In this document: positions 11,744 through 22,374 of the stretch, piece after piece
How positions within the stretch are numbered: position 1 is the first letter of the stretch
Layout of the letters: each line of letters opens with the position of its first letter
The notes under the pieces: generated by a model
Databases searched by the model: none
Seen by the model: only the letters and a program-made list of their open reading frames with translations
Told to the model about the DNA's origin: nothing
Assembly: GCA_030141605.1 (NCBI GenBank)
Contig: JAQGDQ010000009.1
Span: forward strand, 1,459,001-1,523,000
DNA from: Tubiluchus corallicola
Lineage: Eukaryota; Priapulida; Priapulimorpha; Priapulimorphida; Tubiluchidae
DNA length: 64,000 nt
Reading direction: 5' to 3'
Position numbers and translations under genes: made by a program

Positions 11744-14474
11744 TATCTCTTTCTCTCTCCCCTTTGCTCTTTCTTTCTCCACTCTATCTTTCTCTCTCCC
11801 CCTCTCTGCTTCTTGATTTCTCCCCTCTCTTTCTCCGCGTTCTCTCTCCCTTTCTTTCTCTCATGTACTCTTTTTCACTTTTTTTCTCTTTTCTTTTTAA
11901 CTAACCGGTGCTATTAAACTTTGTCCATATATGACTTATGCGTGTGCTAGGCCTACGTAATATTACTTTTCACGCGGAAGTTGGATAAATTAATTTTTAG
12001 TCGAACTCAAAACAGTCAATTATTACGGTGGCTATCATAATCTCGACCTACATTTATCACATTAAAGAGCAGTTTTCAGAAAGTCGTTCTTTATTATAAA
12101 TCGCGTTTCTCAAAATTATTGAATCCGCCGAGCATTTACTCATCAATGTTGATTATTTATAAACGCTAGCTGTATGTCAATTACCATAAATGGCTAGTTA
12201 TGCCAGGATTTTACTTGCCAAACTGTCCTTGGCTGTTAAATACACTTCTGCACGATTTTTCTGCGTCAACAATTGAAAGAAATCAGGTTCTGAATCGAGA
12301 CCTTGATAAAGCAACTTCAGTTCGACTTGATTCATAACAATCTAGTGCATTAGCCATTTTAGAAAGTGTCGAACAATAATTGTAGAACAGACTTAATGAT
12401 TTCTGTTCGCACACAACACGCCAGGTATATTATCCTTTAAGTGCATTGTGAACGAGGCTTTATAATACCTATACACGTTCCCGTACTTCGCTGCTTAAAA
12501 ATACCTGCTCTTGTAAACTAGTTTTCACGTCTGAGGCAATTGTAACAACTTTATTAAGCCCAGTTAATTCTTAATCGTATTTCTTTATTTCTTAATTTTA
12601 TTTGTGTGTTCTATAACAAATATGGCCAACAGGGCTGAAAAATAGTTCACAAATTGCATTGCAGCTTAAACGCAAAACATGTTATACACGACTCGAAAAA
12701 TTAACTGGAATTAATCATGCGTATTTTAAATTTGAAACTGCAAATTACATAAACTGAAATTGCAAAATACTGAAATATAAGTTTTCCCTTTTTATCCACT
12801 GTACTCCATAATTAAATTGCTTACTTTTTATCTTTATTTGGTTGCATATGAAAGTGTGTTAATTTTATTAATTGAAATTATAAATAAGTACTTGTAAATA
12901 TGTAAATAACTAGTTGTCAAAACATTTATGAACGCGAAGACACGTATTGCAAAATAATAATTTAAAAGCAATTTAAGAAATGAAATATTATAGTCGTTCC
13001 TGTCTTTTGCATATTTTATTTTAAAAATATGTCTCCGTTGTGCGCATGTAAACAGGTAAGCAATATAGAGAGTATAATAGGATATCTCAGAAAATAAACC
13101 TTTAATGCGTGGCTTTAATGTTCCTATAATCTTAAAGAATTTCATTAAGTATTTACATCGGAAATTACATCAAATAGTTTAATGGGTACAAGAGATTATT
13201 TATTAATGAATAGATAAACAAAATATTTCCTCTAATTCTCTTGAAAATGATTGCCATTAGGTTTATGTTAGCATTTATGTTTATATATAGGTATATAAAT
13301 ATAGCTCTCTCTCTATATATATATATAAACAGGTATATAGTTATATTCCTGCTATATTTTAGCTATGTTCTCTTCTTATAATATCTATGGCTTAATTGTA
13401 AGAATAGTTTTGTGTACAAGCATAATAAATTAAAATTAATTATTAAAATTTAAAATTGCAAATAAAGATAATTAATTTACACAACTTTTTAATTTTAATT
13501 AAAATTTAACTATGTTCTAGATGTATAAAAGACTAGTAGTCATTAGTTTGAATATATACTAAGATGCTTTATATACTAAATGTTATAAACTTGTTTTTGC
13601 ACTTAGCATAATAGGATTAGGAAATAATTAAAAGTGACATGTTACATCTATACCTATTTTATTAAATTTATTTTTTTGTTCTTTATAACGCGAGGTCCAA
13701 TGCTTAACATATTCAAAAGCATTTATAAAAATACGTCGTTAAATTTACAGCAGTTTATTTGAAAAACTACGCTTAGAAACTTTAGACCCATCATTATGTA
13801 ATTCGCTACCCAGGAAAAAAATGCTCTTCTGTTCGAGAATCAGTAGGACTACATGCTTTCATTCAAACACACACCTAATTAGTAATTAGCCTTTTGTTTA
13901 TTTGCCTATACAATTAGTGTATATACATATATGTATGTGTGTGTGGGTGTAGGCAAATAACATGTTAATACAATGTTAAAATGAAAAAATACACGTATAT
14001 ATAATTATGTAGAATGTAAAAAATACAGTACGTAGTCTCTAGTAAAATCATGCATAATATTCAGAAGGCAGTGTTCAATAATTATAAACATTTACTTATC
14101 GTATAATTAAAATATGGTTATGCTTTAGAAATTATTACTTTTTATTTCCAATTAATATCAGTGTCCTACTATTGTAAAAGCATTCCATAAGTGCTTCTTG
14201 CAAGCCCTACTTCAATTTCTTCCACCTATTAATTATAACTACAAGCAAACATTTGCTTTCGCATCATATGATATTGAGGAAACTCAATGAAAATTTTAAT
14301 TAACATTATAAAAACACGAAAAATCTTATAAATATCATTTCGAAAGCATCAAATATCAGTCTAAATGCCACTTGAAATACTAAAATAGCATGAAATAGCG
14401 CTACATAAAAGATATATCTTACTTGATGTCGGTTTTGGCAAAGATGTGACAGGGTTGTTCATTGTCTCCACCAT
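1884..14474 (-). CDS. NR2E1: Tailless/TLX-type orphan nuclear receptor (NR2E1 class), eight coding exons, complete
   Basis: Nuclear transcription factor; family members repress or activate neural and anterior patterning genes through AAGTCA-type half-sites. Coding exons in order: 14474-14423, 9820-9739, 8969-8951, 8400-8268, 5431-5181, 4785-4551, 3855-3709, 2149-1884. They join in frame to 394 aa. The two-zinc-finger DNA-binding domain is at about residues 26-100 ([15 protein letters not shown]-box CDGCAGFFK, then [13 protein letters not shown] and [12 protein letters not shown]). A linker of about 80 residues follows. The ligand-binding domain runs from about 195 ([20 protein letters not shown]) to the C-terminal [20 protein letters not shown], a tailless/TLX signature. 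The start may instead be the second in-frame ATG at 14462 (390 aa), whose [17 protein letters not shown] resembles the vertebrate TLX start. The CDGCAGFFK P-box is fly tailless-like, whereas vertebrate TLX has Ser. Family assignment is firm; exact orthology (NR2E1 versus tll naming) is inferred. Confidence 0.93.
2308..2535. repeat. Degenerate tetranucleotide repeat (CAAT/CAAC, then GAGT/GAAT)
   Basis: A long imperfect run of CAAT, CAAC and CAGT units passes into GAGT and GAAT units. It lies in the last intron of the receptor. It creates the spurious Ser/Gln/Asn-rich open frame at 2268-2462, which is not a gene. Confidence 0.85.
3452..3495. repeat. (CA)n microsatellite with CG interruptions
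   Basis: An alternating CA run interrupted by GCAC and ATAC. On the minus strand it reads as the Cys/Val run of a spurious open frame (3319-3555). Confidence 0.85.
3543..3676. repeat. Degenerate (CATT/ACTC)n repeat with an internal duplication
   Basis: Imperfect tetranucleotide DNA. The segment TTTACTGACTCACTCGCTTA occurs twice, near 3579 and near 3640, so part of the array was duplicated as a block of about 60 bp. Confidence 0.75.
4265..4349 (+). promoter_or_regulatory. CpG-rich putative promoter of the interleaved plus-strand gene
   Basis: In an AT-rich intron, this block is locally CpG-dense (CAGCGCGCGCTTACG, GACGCGCTCACG) and contains a CRE-like TTACGTCACG at about 4328-4337, directly before an ATGGCGG start. 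CpG density plus a CRE half-site just upstream of a first exon is typical of housekeeping promoters. No TATA box is seen. The call depends on the gene model at 4350-6766 being real. Confidence 0.4.
4350..6766 (+). CDS. Small unidentified gene interleaved antisense with the tailless-like gene (129 aa, three exons)
   Basis: Exons 4350-4388, 5732-5910 and 6595-6766 join with matching phases (0, then 2) to one frame of 390 nt including a TAA. A TGA lies in frame immediately before the ATG, so the start is fixed. Exon 1 encodes [13 protein letters not shown] and ends at GTAGTA. Exon 2 starts after AAGTTTAG and ends at a strong GTAAGTAAC donor. Exon 3 follows a good TTCAACTGTCGCAG acceptor and ends SLTLNV. 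The protein looks helical and Leu-rich, with Cys pairs (CDEAC, CC) and a motif [15 protein letters not shown]; there is no signal peptide or evident membrane span. I do not recognise the family. All exons lie inside introns of the minus-strand receptor, and intron 1 of this gene spans receptor exons 4551-4785 and 5181-5431. AATAAA at 7141-7146 could be its poly(A) signal. The last AAC/GTATAA could be a weak donor, so a longer form is possible. Confidence 0.6.
6310..6396. repeat. Trinucleotide repeat (TTG/GTC)n
   Basis: TTG units flank an uninterrupted block of about nine GTC units (6355-6382). It sits between exons 2 and 3 of the interleaved plus-strand gene and produces spurious poly-Cys, poly-Arg and poly-Ser frames. 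Confidence 0.9.
7756..7841. repeat. 43-bp tandem duplication
   Basis: Two adjacent 43-bp copies (7756-7798, 7799-7841) begin CAGTTTCGAATGGGC and CAGTTTAGAATAGAC. Both contain GCTCAATTCCGAGT and AGCTCAACTAC. It lies in a receptor intron; no function is evident. Confidence 0.8.
8535..8849. mobile_element. PIF/Harbinger-like MITE (309 bp) with TTA target duplication
   Basis: The left end starts CGGCGCGTCCAAGCTATCG. The right end, read in reverse, starts CGGCGTCTTCAGACTAGGG, and similarity continues for about 50 bp to ACTCGCAA in both arms. Both ends abut TTA (8535-8537 and 8847-8849), a 3-bp duplication typical of PIF/Harbinger elements. There is no transposase, so the element is non-autonomous. 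It lies in the receptor intron between 8401 and 8950. TIRs and duplication are seen directly; the superfamily is inferred from duplication length. Confidence 0.7.
8951..8969 (-). other. NR2E1: 19-nt micro-exon of the tailless-like gene encoding most of the P-box
   Basis: Only nineteen bases are flanked by a clean acceptor (TTTTTTCAG) and donor (GTAAGT) on the minus strand. The exon completes a split Gly codon from the preceding exon (ending GATGG) and supplies Cys-Ala-Gly-Phe-Phe-Lys, the DNA-recognition helix start. The next exon begins AGATCAATTCG (Arg-Ser-Ile-Arg). Skipping it would delete the P-box and shift the frame. It is too short for ordinary ORF finders and is easy to miss in annotation. 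Confidence 0.9.
11694..11899. repeat. (CT)n microsatellite and extended polypyrimidine tract
   Basis: A pure CT run of about 45 bp is followed by about 160 bp of almost pure pyrimidine on the plus strand. It explains the Leu/Ser-rich open frame at 11683-11904, which is not a gene. Confidence 0.9.
13303..13328. repeat. (CT)n/(AT)n microsatellite
   Basis: Short compound dinucleotide run in intron 1 of the receptor. Confidence 0.7.
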
Positions 14475-14581
14475 CAAAATTCGCGTCGTAGTTCCAACAG
14501 TGTTGAAAAACAAATCCCACAACGAATGTGATGTATATACTACGTAGTCTATATATTAAAACAACTATATATTTGATATCT

Positions 14582-14762
14582 CTGCAAAGAGTACGCAAAA
14601 CGTTCCACTCAGGTATAACTAGCAGTTGAGTGAGCCCTTCTTACCTGAACAAGTACTGAAAACTCTGCTGATGACGTCACGCCCACCTGTTGGCACACGT
14701 CGTTGATTGGCTGCTGTCCGACGCCTGCTCGTCTCATAACTAAAGCTTGATGATTAGGGGTG
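14582..14762 (-). promoter_or_regulatory. Putative promoter and 5' leader of the tailless-like gene
   Basis: Read on the minus strand, an inverted CCAAT box (ATTGG at 14706-14710) precedes a perfect CRE palindrome TGACGTCA (14672-14679) and an E-box-like CACCTG (about 14684-14689), in a block richer in G+C than its surroundings. Just downstream a CAG/GTAAGAAG donor (intron from 14644) and a CTCTTTGCAG acceptor (exon resumes 14581) could remove a 63-nt intron from the 5' leader. The start site is not determined. The position next to coding exon 1 supports the call; the factors bound are inferred from motifs only. Confidence 0.5.
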
Positions 14763-17433
14763 GGGTAATGATCTTTACATTTAGGGTTAGTGGTTAACAG
14801 TACTTATAGGCGTGTGGAGGAGCTCATCAATCAATCAGCAATTAATGAAAGCATCCTGCGCTTTTTGTTTTGCATTGTTATCTCGGCTTCGTGAGTCAGT
14901 AATTTAAGACAAATAATTATCAGTTGCAGGCAGCTTAGTGTAGAATCGTTAAATACTCGGTAAATAAAAAAATCATTGTAATCATAGCAATGTCAGTTTT
15001 TATAAGAGAACGGTTACGTTTATTGTTTTTATTATGCGATTTGAAATAAAACAATTAATCAGTAAGCATAACCTGTATAATAGTTATATTTTATAGATTC
15101 ATTTTCGCTCGGGCGTCTTATTTGTGGAATTCTCCGCTAGAAAATTGTTTTCCTTAAAACTATTCAAAAAAAACATCAACGGGTATGTTTTGTCGTTAGC
15201 AAATTATTGATATGAATTCTGTTTGTCTGGACATGCACGTATGACTTTTGCTTTTACTGTAACTTCTCACATTGATTGACCTTTTGTCTTATTTGGGGTG
15301 ACAATTATAAAAAATAAGTAACAATCCGCATGCTAATAGCAGGTCTTGTAGTAATAAGAACGACAGTGCCAAGTTTATGACTCAAGTTTAATTTTCAAGA
15401 CGAGACATTTTTCAATGATGCGTGAACCGTTTGTTAAATTCATATCACGAAATAACAGCACTTTCCGATTATACATGTCATTACTTCACCGTTAAGATCA
15501 ACATCTTAGCAGGAATTAAGGCGTCTGGTCGGTGTTAATGTGCATCCGCTTTTCGGCGATTTAATTACGTCACACGTTTATCTTTCATCGTAATACGTGA
15601 TTTACATGAATTAGTTTTCTTGGGTAAAGTTTTATTAGCACTTTAGTTTATCTTTACACATGAGGTGGTTACGTCTAGAGGTCATTTGCATAAGTGAATT
15701 GTGCTCCTGGAATTTTAAATGCTTTGCTATTGGTCGCTCACCCGTTCATGGGTAGATATGAGGTTTCCGCTATTGACAGCAACAAATATTGCAGTTTTTA
15801 TTTCAACACACAAGTGTTTGATGAATAATTTTACATCGTTTGTTGTAATATACGTAGAATCCAGCTTATATTTGAGCAGTTCAGTATGGCATCGTGTAAC
15901 ATTTTGGACAAAGCGATTTCCCAATTGACAATATAAAGCAATTTTTCACATCTTTTATTTAAAAAGCAGTGCAAAAACAAAAGTTGCAAAAAATTTAATT
16001 ACGATTCATAAAAAATGGTCAGAGTGCTTTAAGAAAATGTGTGTACGAGTTGGTTTAAAGATATTTTTATCCTGGGAATTTTGGGTTTGAATACCCGAGG
16101 TATCATGTGCTTCCAATACCATTTTGTTGAAAAAATGTGCTTGTTGTGAAAAATACTCAAATTATGCAACAACAAATTAGTTAATGTAACAATTTAATTT
16201 AGTTTCTTAAATTTTAGAAATTTGTCAGCATTTTGAGCTAAGAATAATGAAAACACTCCGTCATCTTACAGGGGAATTTAGCAAAAAAGTCGGACAGTTA
16301 TTGTAAATTTAGTGGGTAAAACTCTTACTGTATAACATTGTTTCCTATCTATTTATTAATCTTTAATTAACGACTGTATAGTGTATACTGTATGTCTAAA
16401 TGGAAAAAATTCTAAAAGGTAAATAAAGAGGCTGATGTGATATTTGATGTAAGTACCGTCGCTTACAGAGAACTTGCCATTCTGAAACAAGAAGACAAAT
16501 GAAAAAAAGTTTTCACAGGCGTCATGGCCCAAACGATCCTTTCAGCAATGATTTGCGTAAAATTTTGTTTCGGACTCTAAAAATGACCACAAATAACGTA
16601 TTTATCATGACATTCACACTTATATAATAAATTAAATAAGAGAGGTGTAAAAATGAAAATTAAAAATACGTGAGCGACGAAAAATTATGTAAAGTGCAGC
16701 GAAGTGTCATGCAAGTACAAAAGTGTTCTGGTTTCAAACATCTAGATTTATAAAAAACACGTCATCTTTTACAATATCGTAAATCAAGGTATGTCTGATG
16801 TTAATACTCTTGATCTAAAGCTAAAACAAGTTTTCCTGTGTGTATATGAACAAAATGAGCAAAGAAATGTAACACATTCTTGATGCACTGCTGAATGTCT
16901 ACATTGAAATAACTTTCTGATACCATTGTTGCAAGCGACACGTAACTTACTAAGAGTGCTCTGGCTCTCTAGCTAAACTTAATTCATTGGAGAGAGCAAT
17001 AAAAATGCTCTGTCCTATGAATTAAGGCAATTAAGGACATTAGAGCAGTAGCTTTTTAAAAGTGTAATTTTTATATTAAACACTTCAGTATTAAAATATT
17101 GCAGCTAAAGCCTAAAATTTAGAAGTTCTCTCGATAGGGCGACATCGTCAGGAAAAGACTAGTAGGTGATATATATGTACATTTTCAAATCTGAAATTTA
17201 AATTTTTATAATGTAAAAAAACAGCTACAACACGTCATACACGTATGGCTGGTCGAGAGCCAAATGATGCGTCAGAAATTTTTTTCATTTATTTCCATTT
17301 CAATGAGATTATAAAGTTTTCTTCCGACTTGCTTCCTTTCTTCTAAACTGAAATAATATCTGATTGTCGACATGCGTGACCGACGAAAACAAAACTTAAA
17401 ACTCATACAGTATCGAATTCAAAGATTTCAAAC

Positions 17434-17437
<4 letters not shown>
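14763..17437. other. Intergenic, upstream of the tailless-like gene
   Basis: AT-rich DNA with no gene recognised. The segment 15719-15928 is open on both strands in overlapping frames, with no family resemblance to either product. The location upstream of a developmental receptor makes cis-regulatory elements plausible, but none can be named from sequence alone. Confidence 0.4.
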
Positions 17438-17509
<72 letters not shown>

Positions 17510-17525
17510 GTGCGTGCGTGCGTGC

Positions 17526-17562
<37 letters not shown>
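17438..17562. repeat. (TG)n microsatellite, about 125 bp
   Basis: A long TG run interrupted by TGCG units. It gives a spurious Cys/Val frame. Alternating purine-pyrimidine of this length can adopt Z-DNA. Confidence 0.95.
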
Positions 17563-17564
<2 letters not shown>

Positions 17565-20500
17565 CGTTATTAATGATTAGTTCATTGTTGATGCATTTCA
17601 TTTTGCTTATGAACTGATTTTCTATCTACATGTTATCATTTATGCGTTTCACCTAAAGAATACGGCTGCAACCACAGACCTCAGAAAAACAAACTGGCGC
17701 CCTGTATAGTAACCAAGTTCTGACTAATTTGATTTTTACATAAAAAAGCAAAAGTGTTAAGGCTCATAATGGCTGACTCGTGAGTGAGACGTGTGTGACA
17801 CACCTGTCTTGCTTTTACGATAGGTACAAGCAGATGGCCAAAGAATGCTGGCAGCCTCCAATACATAATCGGTGATAATTAGTAAATAATTACTAACATA
17901 ATAATAATTACTCCAGATTTTTTTCAAAAGAGCAACCGCAGAACAGCAGCAGTTTTGGCTTACCAATTTTTATGATGACAGGGGAAGACTGGAAGTAAAA
18001 AAATTCTCGGAATTATAGAAAATCTGGCAAACGTTTCAAGGGCATACAATGAACACATAAAAATAGGACTAGTAAGATTGTGAGGAAATAGTGAGAAAAA
18101 CCGAAATATAAGTCTTTGCCATTTACAAAAAACCCTGTGATCAGCAAAACCATTTCTATACGTGACATATACAGTATAGATGCAGCACGTTTCATGATTT
18201 TGGCAAATTATATTAAGAACCAAAATTCTCTGCTAAATTAAACTGATACTAATCAAAATACTAATAAACTGCAGAAATTGGAATTATACAGGCCATTACG
18301 TAACGGCGTAAGCTTTTCAAATATAGCAGTAACTATTTGGGGGAAGGTATCTAGTTTCCCAGAGACTCCTATTTGCTCTATTGTGTAGGTTTGCAACAGG
18401 CGTGCAACCAAACCATGCATTTGTCGTTCTGTGTACACCTCGCAAGACAAGTACCTCCCCCGTGTTTTGTTGTAACGCACGCGACTCACGCGGATAAAAT
18501 ACAGGTAAATTACAGGTAATTTTACGTCTCTGACAAAACGCGACGAAACCAATACGATTTAAACGACTTGCTTACAAAACACTGACTGCTGCAACACCGC
18601 CAATTTGCAGCCAAGCCGAGAAAATTTCCGTTAAATTAGAATTTTGTTTTCATTGAGCTTGACCTTTGGGATAAGAGCCGAGTCGCGAGCCAGTTAACCA
18701 TGCCAAAGCAAGAAAAATGATGGGAACATTAAAGTCAGCTAGTTGTGTTTATTTGAATAATATTATATAGGCAGCATAAAAGAAAATTAGCTAACAGGCG
18801 TGTTCAAAACTTTTTTGTTATTTGCGATGTACACCTGCTTTAAACTCGAATAAAGATTCGAATAACTTCAGACAATAGTAACTCTTTTACCATCTGTGAT
18901 AAGTTGCTGATGTATGATAATTGTAGTAAAATTGATACTTACAGAAACATTTGTAAACAAATATTCATGTTTAGAAATATACCTATAAACGTTACAGGCT
19001 ACAGTTGAACTTATATGTTGAAATACAGTTGAACTTGAAAGGTTAAAAACATTATAGTTTGCACTATTAGAAATCCTTTACGTCAAAAATCAAACGATTT
19101 TACACATCGTCAGACAATATCATTTATAAAAATTTTATTATTGTAAACAACGACATTTCAAGAATACACACACTCATGAATCGTTGTATAACACACTCAA
19201 CGTTATACAAATTGCAAAATAATTGTTTAAAATAATACAATTTCAATAAAATAATATTGTGGGATTTTGTGTAAAAAGAATAGCTTGCACTTTGCAGATT
19301 GTCTTACACGCAGGCATAGACGTTATTATTTATGCACAGCCTCCATAGCTTTGCATAAACTATAAACTTTAATTTGTATAAAGACTGGATTATATTAACA
19401 TAATTATAAGAGCATTTAATTTGCTATTGTTTCTTCGTTAATGGATCACAATTACATTACAAACAATAAAACTTAATCGATAAATCAATTAATTTGTCTA
19501 TTACTGATGTTAATATTTTTAAGTATAGTAAAGTTAGCTCAGATTTTAATTAACTATAGTAACTACTGAAGTAAATTTGTTTATAACCAGCAGTAGCGTG
19601 GCCTAAAGGCAGCCTACACTCTACATGTGGCTCGCATGTAATTTCTCCTTATAGAACTACGATGTACCTGTGTGCATAATCCAACTATAGCAAGGTTTTT
19701 CATTTTCGTTCGCCTAAGAAGCGAACATTTTTCTTTGCAATTTTTATAATTAGGTTGCCTATAAACTTTAGTGAGAGTAATTCCTTCATATTGCCTCAAG
19801 CTGATCTCCCATGCTGTTTCTTCATTTATACGAGTGTTTTTCTTCAATCTGCTTTACAAGATACAATCACTAACAGTCAGTTTCAGTGGCTGACTTTAGT
19901 TTAAAGTCTTTTGTTCAGTGACAACCGTGAGTTGTTCTTCTAGTAATCCTTGGATAATCTCCTCAACTCTAGTAAGAAAGTCAGAACCAATAGTTAACTT
20001 TACACGTTATGTACACGCTGCTGTCAAGACACACCCTGGGCAGATGTGTGTTAAGAGGGAAAAGCGAAAAAATACGCACAGAAATGTGTTAAAAATCTAA
20101 TGATGGCATTGTTGATGTGACTTAAGTTGTAAGTTCTGTTTTACGGAAAAGGTTTCGCCTAAACGAAAATTAAAATTTTCGATCTAACACTTGTGTCCTA
20201 ATGATAATATTATGTCCACAATTATTAGATTTTTGAAACTAGAAATGATGGAAAAGAAGGAAACGTCTGAGTCTGGAGCGAGTGCAGGTTTAAACCATGA
20301 ACCTTTGCATTCCAAGTCTGACGTCATGACCACTAGAGGTGACCCCTCCCCAAACAACTTCAACTGTATGATAACTTATTATCTAAGACTGAATGCCTTA
20401 GCACTTTTTATATCAGATTTCTCAGTTTGGGTTCACCCTTGGCAATTTTAAACCAGTTGTATTTTGATTACAAAAATGAAGGCATTTCAGTCTATTTTCA

Positions 20501-21027
20501 AAATATTTCGTTAAATGCCTGGCGCGAAGGTCGTAATGGTAATGCACTTGAGTTTGTGAAAAGTCATGAATTCAACATGGAGGATTTCACACCTGCAGAG
20601 CGCTAAATCTCAGATAAAATCGGGTTTTGCTCACGCCAGTTCACACTCGAGACAATATGGGTATTCTTCTAGCTACACAATACCTGATGTGAATGAGAGA
20701 TAATGTTTTAAAGGCAAGTGATGATGACTATAACTCCATTGTGGTGCTACACACTTCAAATGTTTTCATTGCCGATCGTTATCGCATCCTGTCTACATTT
20801 TCATTAGATTTTTACTTAACTTCACACATTTCGTGCCTGCCTGAAGAATGCATCCTAGTTAACTTTTTTACAAGCTATTTTTTTTGGTCGACCTGAAAGC
20901 GCGACCAGACGATTCGTCGATTTTGGTTGAAAACTGGGCTGCGTGAGTAGGAAGAAGTCATAATGATAGCAATGCTATGGTATATAGCAGAATTCATATA
21001 TATACACATATACTATATATGTATATC
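17563..21027. other. Intergenic stretch without recognised genes
   Basis: Several open frames of 60-99 codons occur (for example 18253-18552 minus, 20191-20451 plus), but none has recognisable domains or convincing splice partners. A weak tRNA-like segment near 20528-20590 could be an old SINE fragment. Otherwise I see nothing to name. Confidence 0.35.
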
Positions 21028-21093
21028 TAGTTAAATTGATCGTTCTTAGGCTTAGAAATCTGAACTAGCGTCAACATAAATAGTAATTATATA
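21028..21093 (+). repeat. Dispersed 66-bp repeat, copy 1
   Basis: Starts CTAGTTAAATTGATCG, contains TTCTTAGGCTTAGAAATCTG and ends CATAAATAGTAATTA. It matches 22309-22374 at all but about two positions. It is followed directly by a TA microsatellite (21088-21110). Confidence 0.85.
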
Positions 21094-22308
21094 TATATAT
21101 ATATATATAAAATTCGTATATTCACGTGCGTGCGTGCGTGTGAATTACATGGTTTAAATTCGTCTGTACATCCTACCGCTATTTTATAACGTTTTTATAA
21201 ATATTTAGAAAACTATCTACAATCCCAAGTATAATACGTCCACACTGCAATAATTTCTGCAATATCTTAATCAAATTCAGTGTTATTTTATAGTTATTTC
21301 TTACCGCCATGCGGTTATAGTATATTATAAAAGAATAAGGGAAACATGTAGGGCTGTAAGGTCATGTGTTGCGCTCTCATTTGGCATTGTATTTTTCTTA
21401 TAGTACTGTTACTGTCCATGTGCGCGAAATAAAATGCTTCCTATTCTTATCCTGACTAATTTTTTGAAACGGCACGGGCAGCATTGTTTCAGCTTCAGCT
21501 TCAGAAGCAGTAATGGAAGCAAGAGGGTTGGCAACGATGCAACAGTATCGTCTACACATCAATGCCTAATAGTTACTGTCAGTCTGTCATACACAATGGC
21601 CATAACCACTTGTCAATGGCCAAAAGTTTTAAATTAACCACTCGCGTCATAGAGTTTTTTGCCGTCTATTTAGACCTATCGACCGGGTCGCTAAAAAGAT
21701 ATTTTACCATTACAAAGGTACCAAAGACATGGATTAAAAATTATTGTGACACTTTTTATAATAACAACTTTTACATATTTACAAGTTTCATTCACGACAG
21801 GTCATTAATACAATGCATTTAGTAGCAGGCATTACATGTGTGGGTTGTAAATTGTAACCTGACAATAGTTACAAATTGTGTAACACCCAGGCCTTTGCTG
21901 TTCCTGATTTTGGGCGGGGTTGACCGCTTTACTCAACTGCCTTTCTCCAGCTTTTATGTACAACTTGTTAAGAAGTCAATCTACTCTCTGTGGGCAACAA
22001 TGATCCTTCCTTTAAGGTAGGATTAGGCGGCTAATCCCAGTCCAGATCTCCCATGTGGGAAACAAAACCTCTAACTCCCGGCTTTCACTTTACATCAGAG
22101 CTGAGTGCCAACGGCATGCAGAGACTAAACAGACCCAGATTTAGATCCCACAGCATCTCTATCCTCCTCTACTTAAGTGCCCGAGAGGCGAGAAGTTTCA
22201 CGCGGAAATGAAAGGTTAATTGAAAAGTCATAAGCAGGTAAACACGCACCTGGGCTGGATTAGACCGCATCATTCTTTCCTGCTCTGAAAAGTTTTAATG
22301 ATTTCGCA
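21094..22308. other. Sequence between the two 66-bp repeats
   Basis: Contains a TA microsatellite, then open frames of 60-86 codons (21434-21637, 21562-21822, 21838-22020, all plus) without recognisable domains. A somewhat G+C-richer part lies at 22020-22260. It could be the inside of a mobile element bounded by the 66-bp copies, or unrelated DNA. Confidence 0.3.
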
Positions 22309-22374
22309 ACTAGTTAAATTGATCGTTCTTAGGCTTAGAAATCTGAGCTAACGTCAACATAAATAGTAATTACA
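22309..22374 (+). repeat. Dispersed 66-bp repeat, copy 2
   Basis: Same orientation as the copy at 21028-21093, about 1.28 kb away, with only about two substitutions (GAACTAG versus GAGCTAA). The sequence outside the 66 bp differs between copies. Confidence 0.85.

Larger units (their letters stand above)
9821..14422 (-). other. First coding intron of the tailless-like gene (4.6 kb)
   Basis: No recognised coding exon. A segment at about 10130-10670 is richer in G+C than the rest and open in two minus-strand frames (10156-10506, 10412-10660) with no family resemblance; it could be an enhancer or an unrecognised exon. A pyrimidine tract is at 11694-11899. The remainder is AT-rich. The first intron is a common location for regulatory elements in developmental receptor genes, but nothing here proves that. 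Confidence 0.4.

Noticed and set aside
11683-11904. Leu/Ser-rich frame
   Set aside because: Translation of a CT microsatellite and pyrimidine tract.
17372-17563. Cys/Val-rich frame
   Set aside because: Translation of the TG microsatellite.
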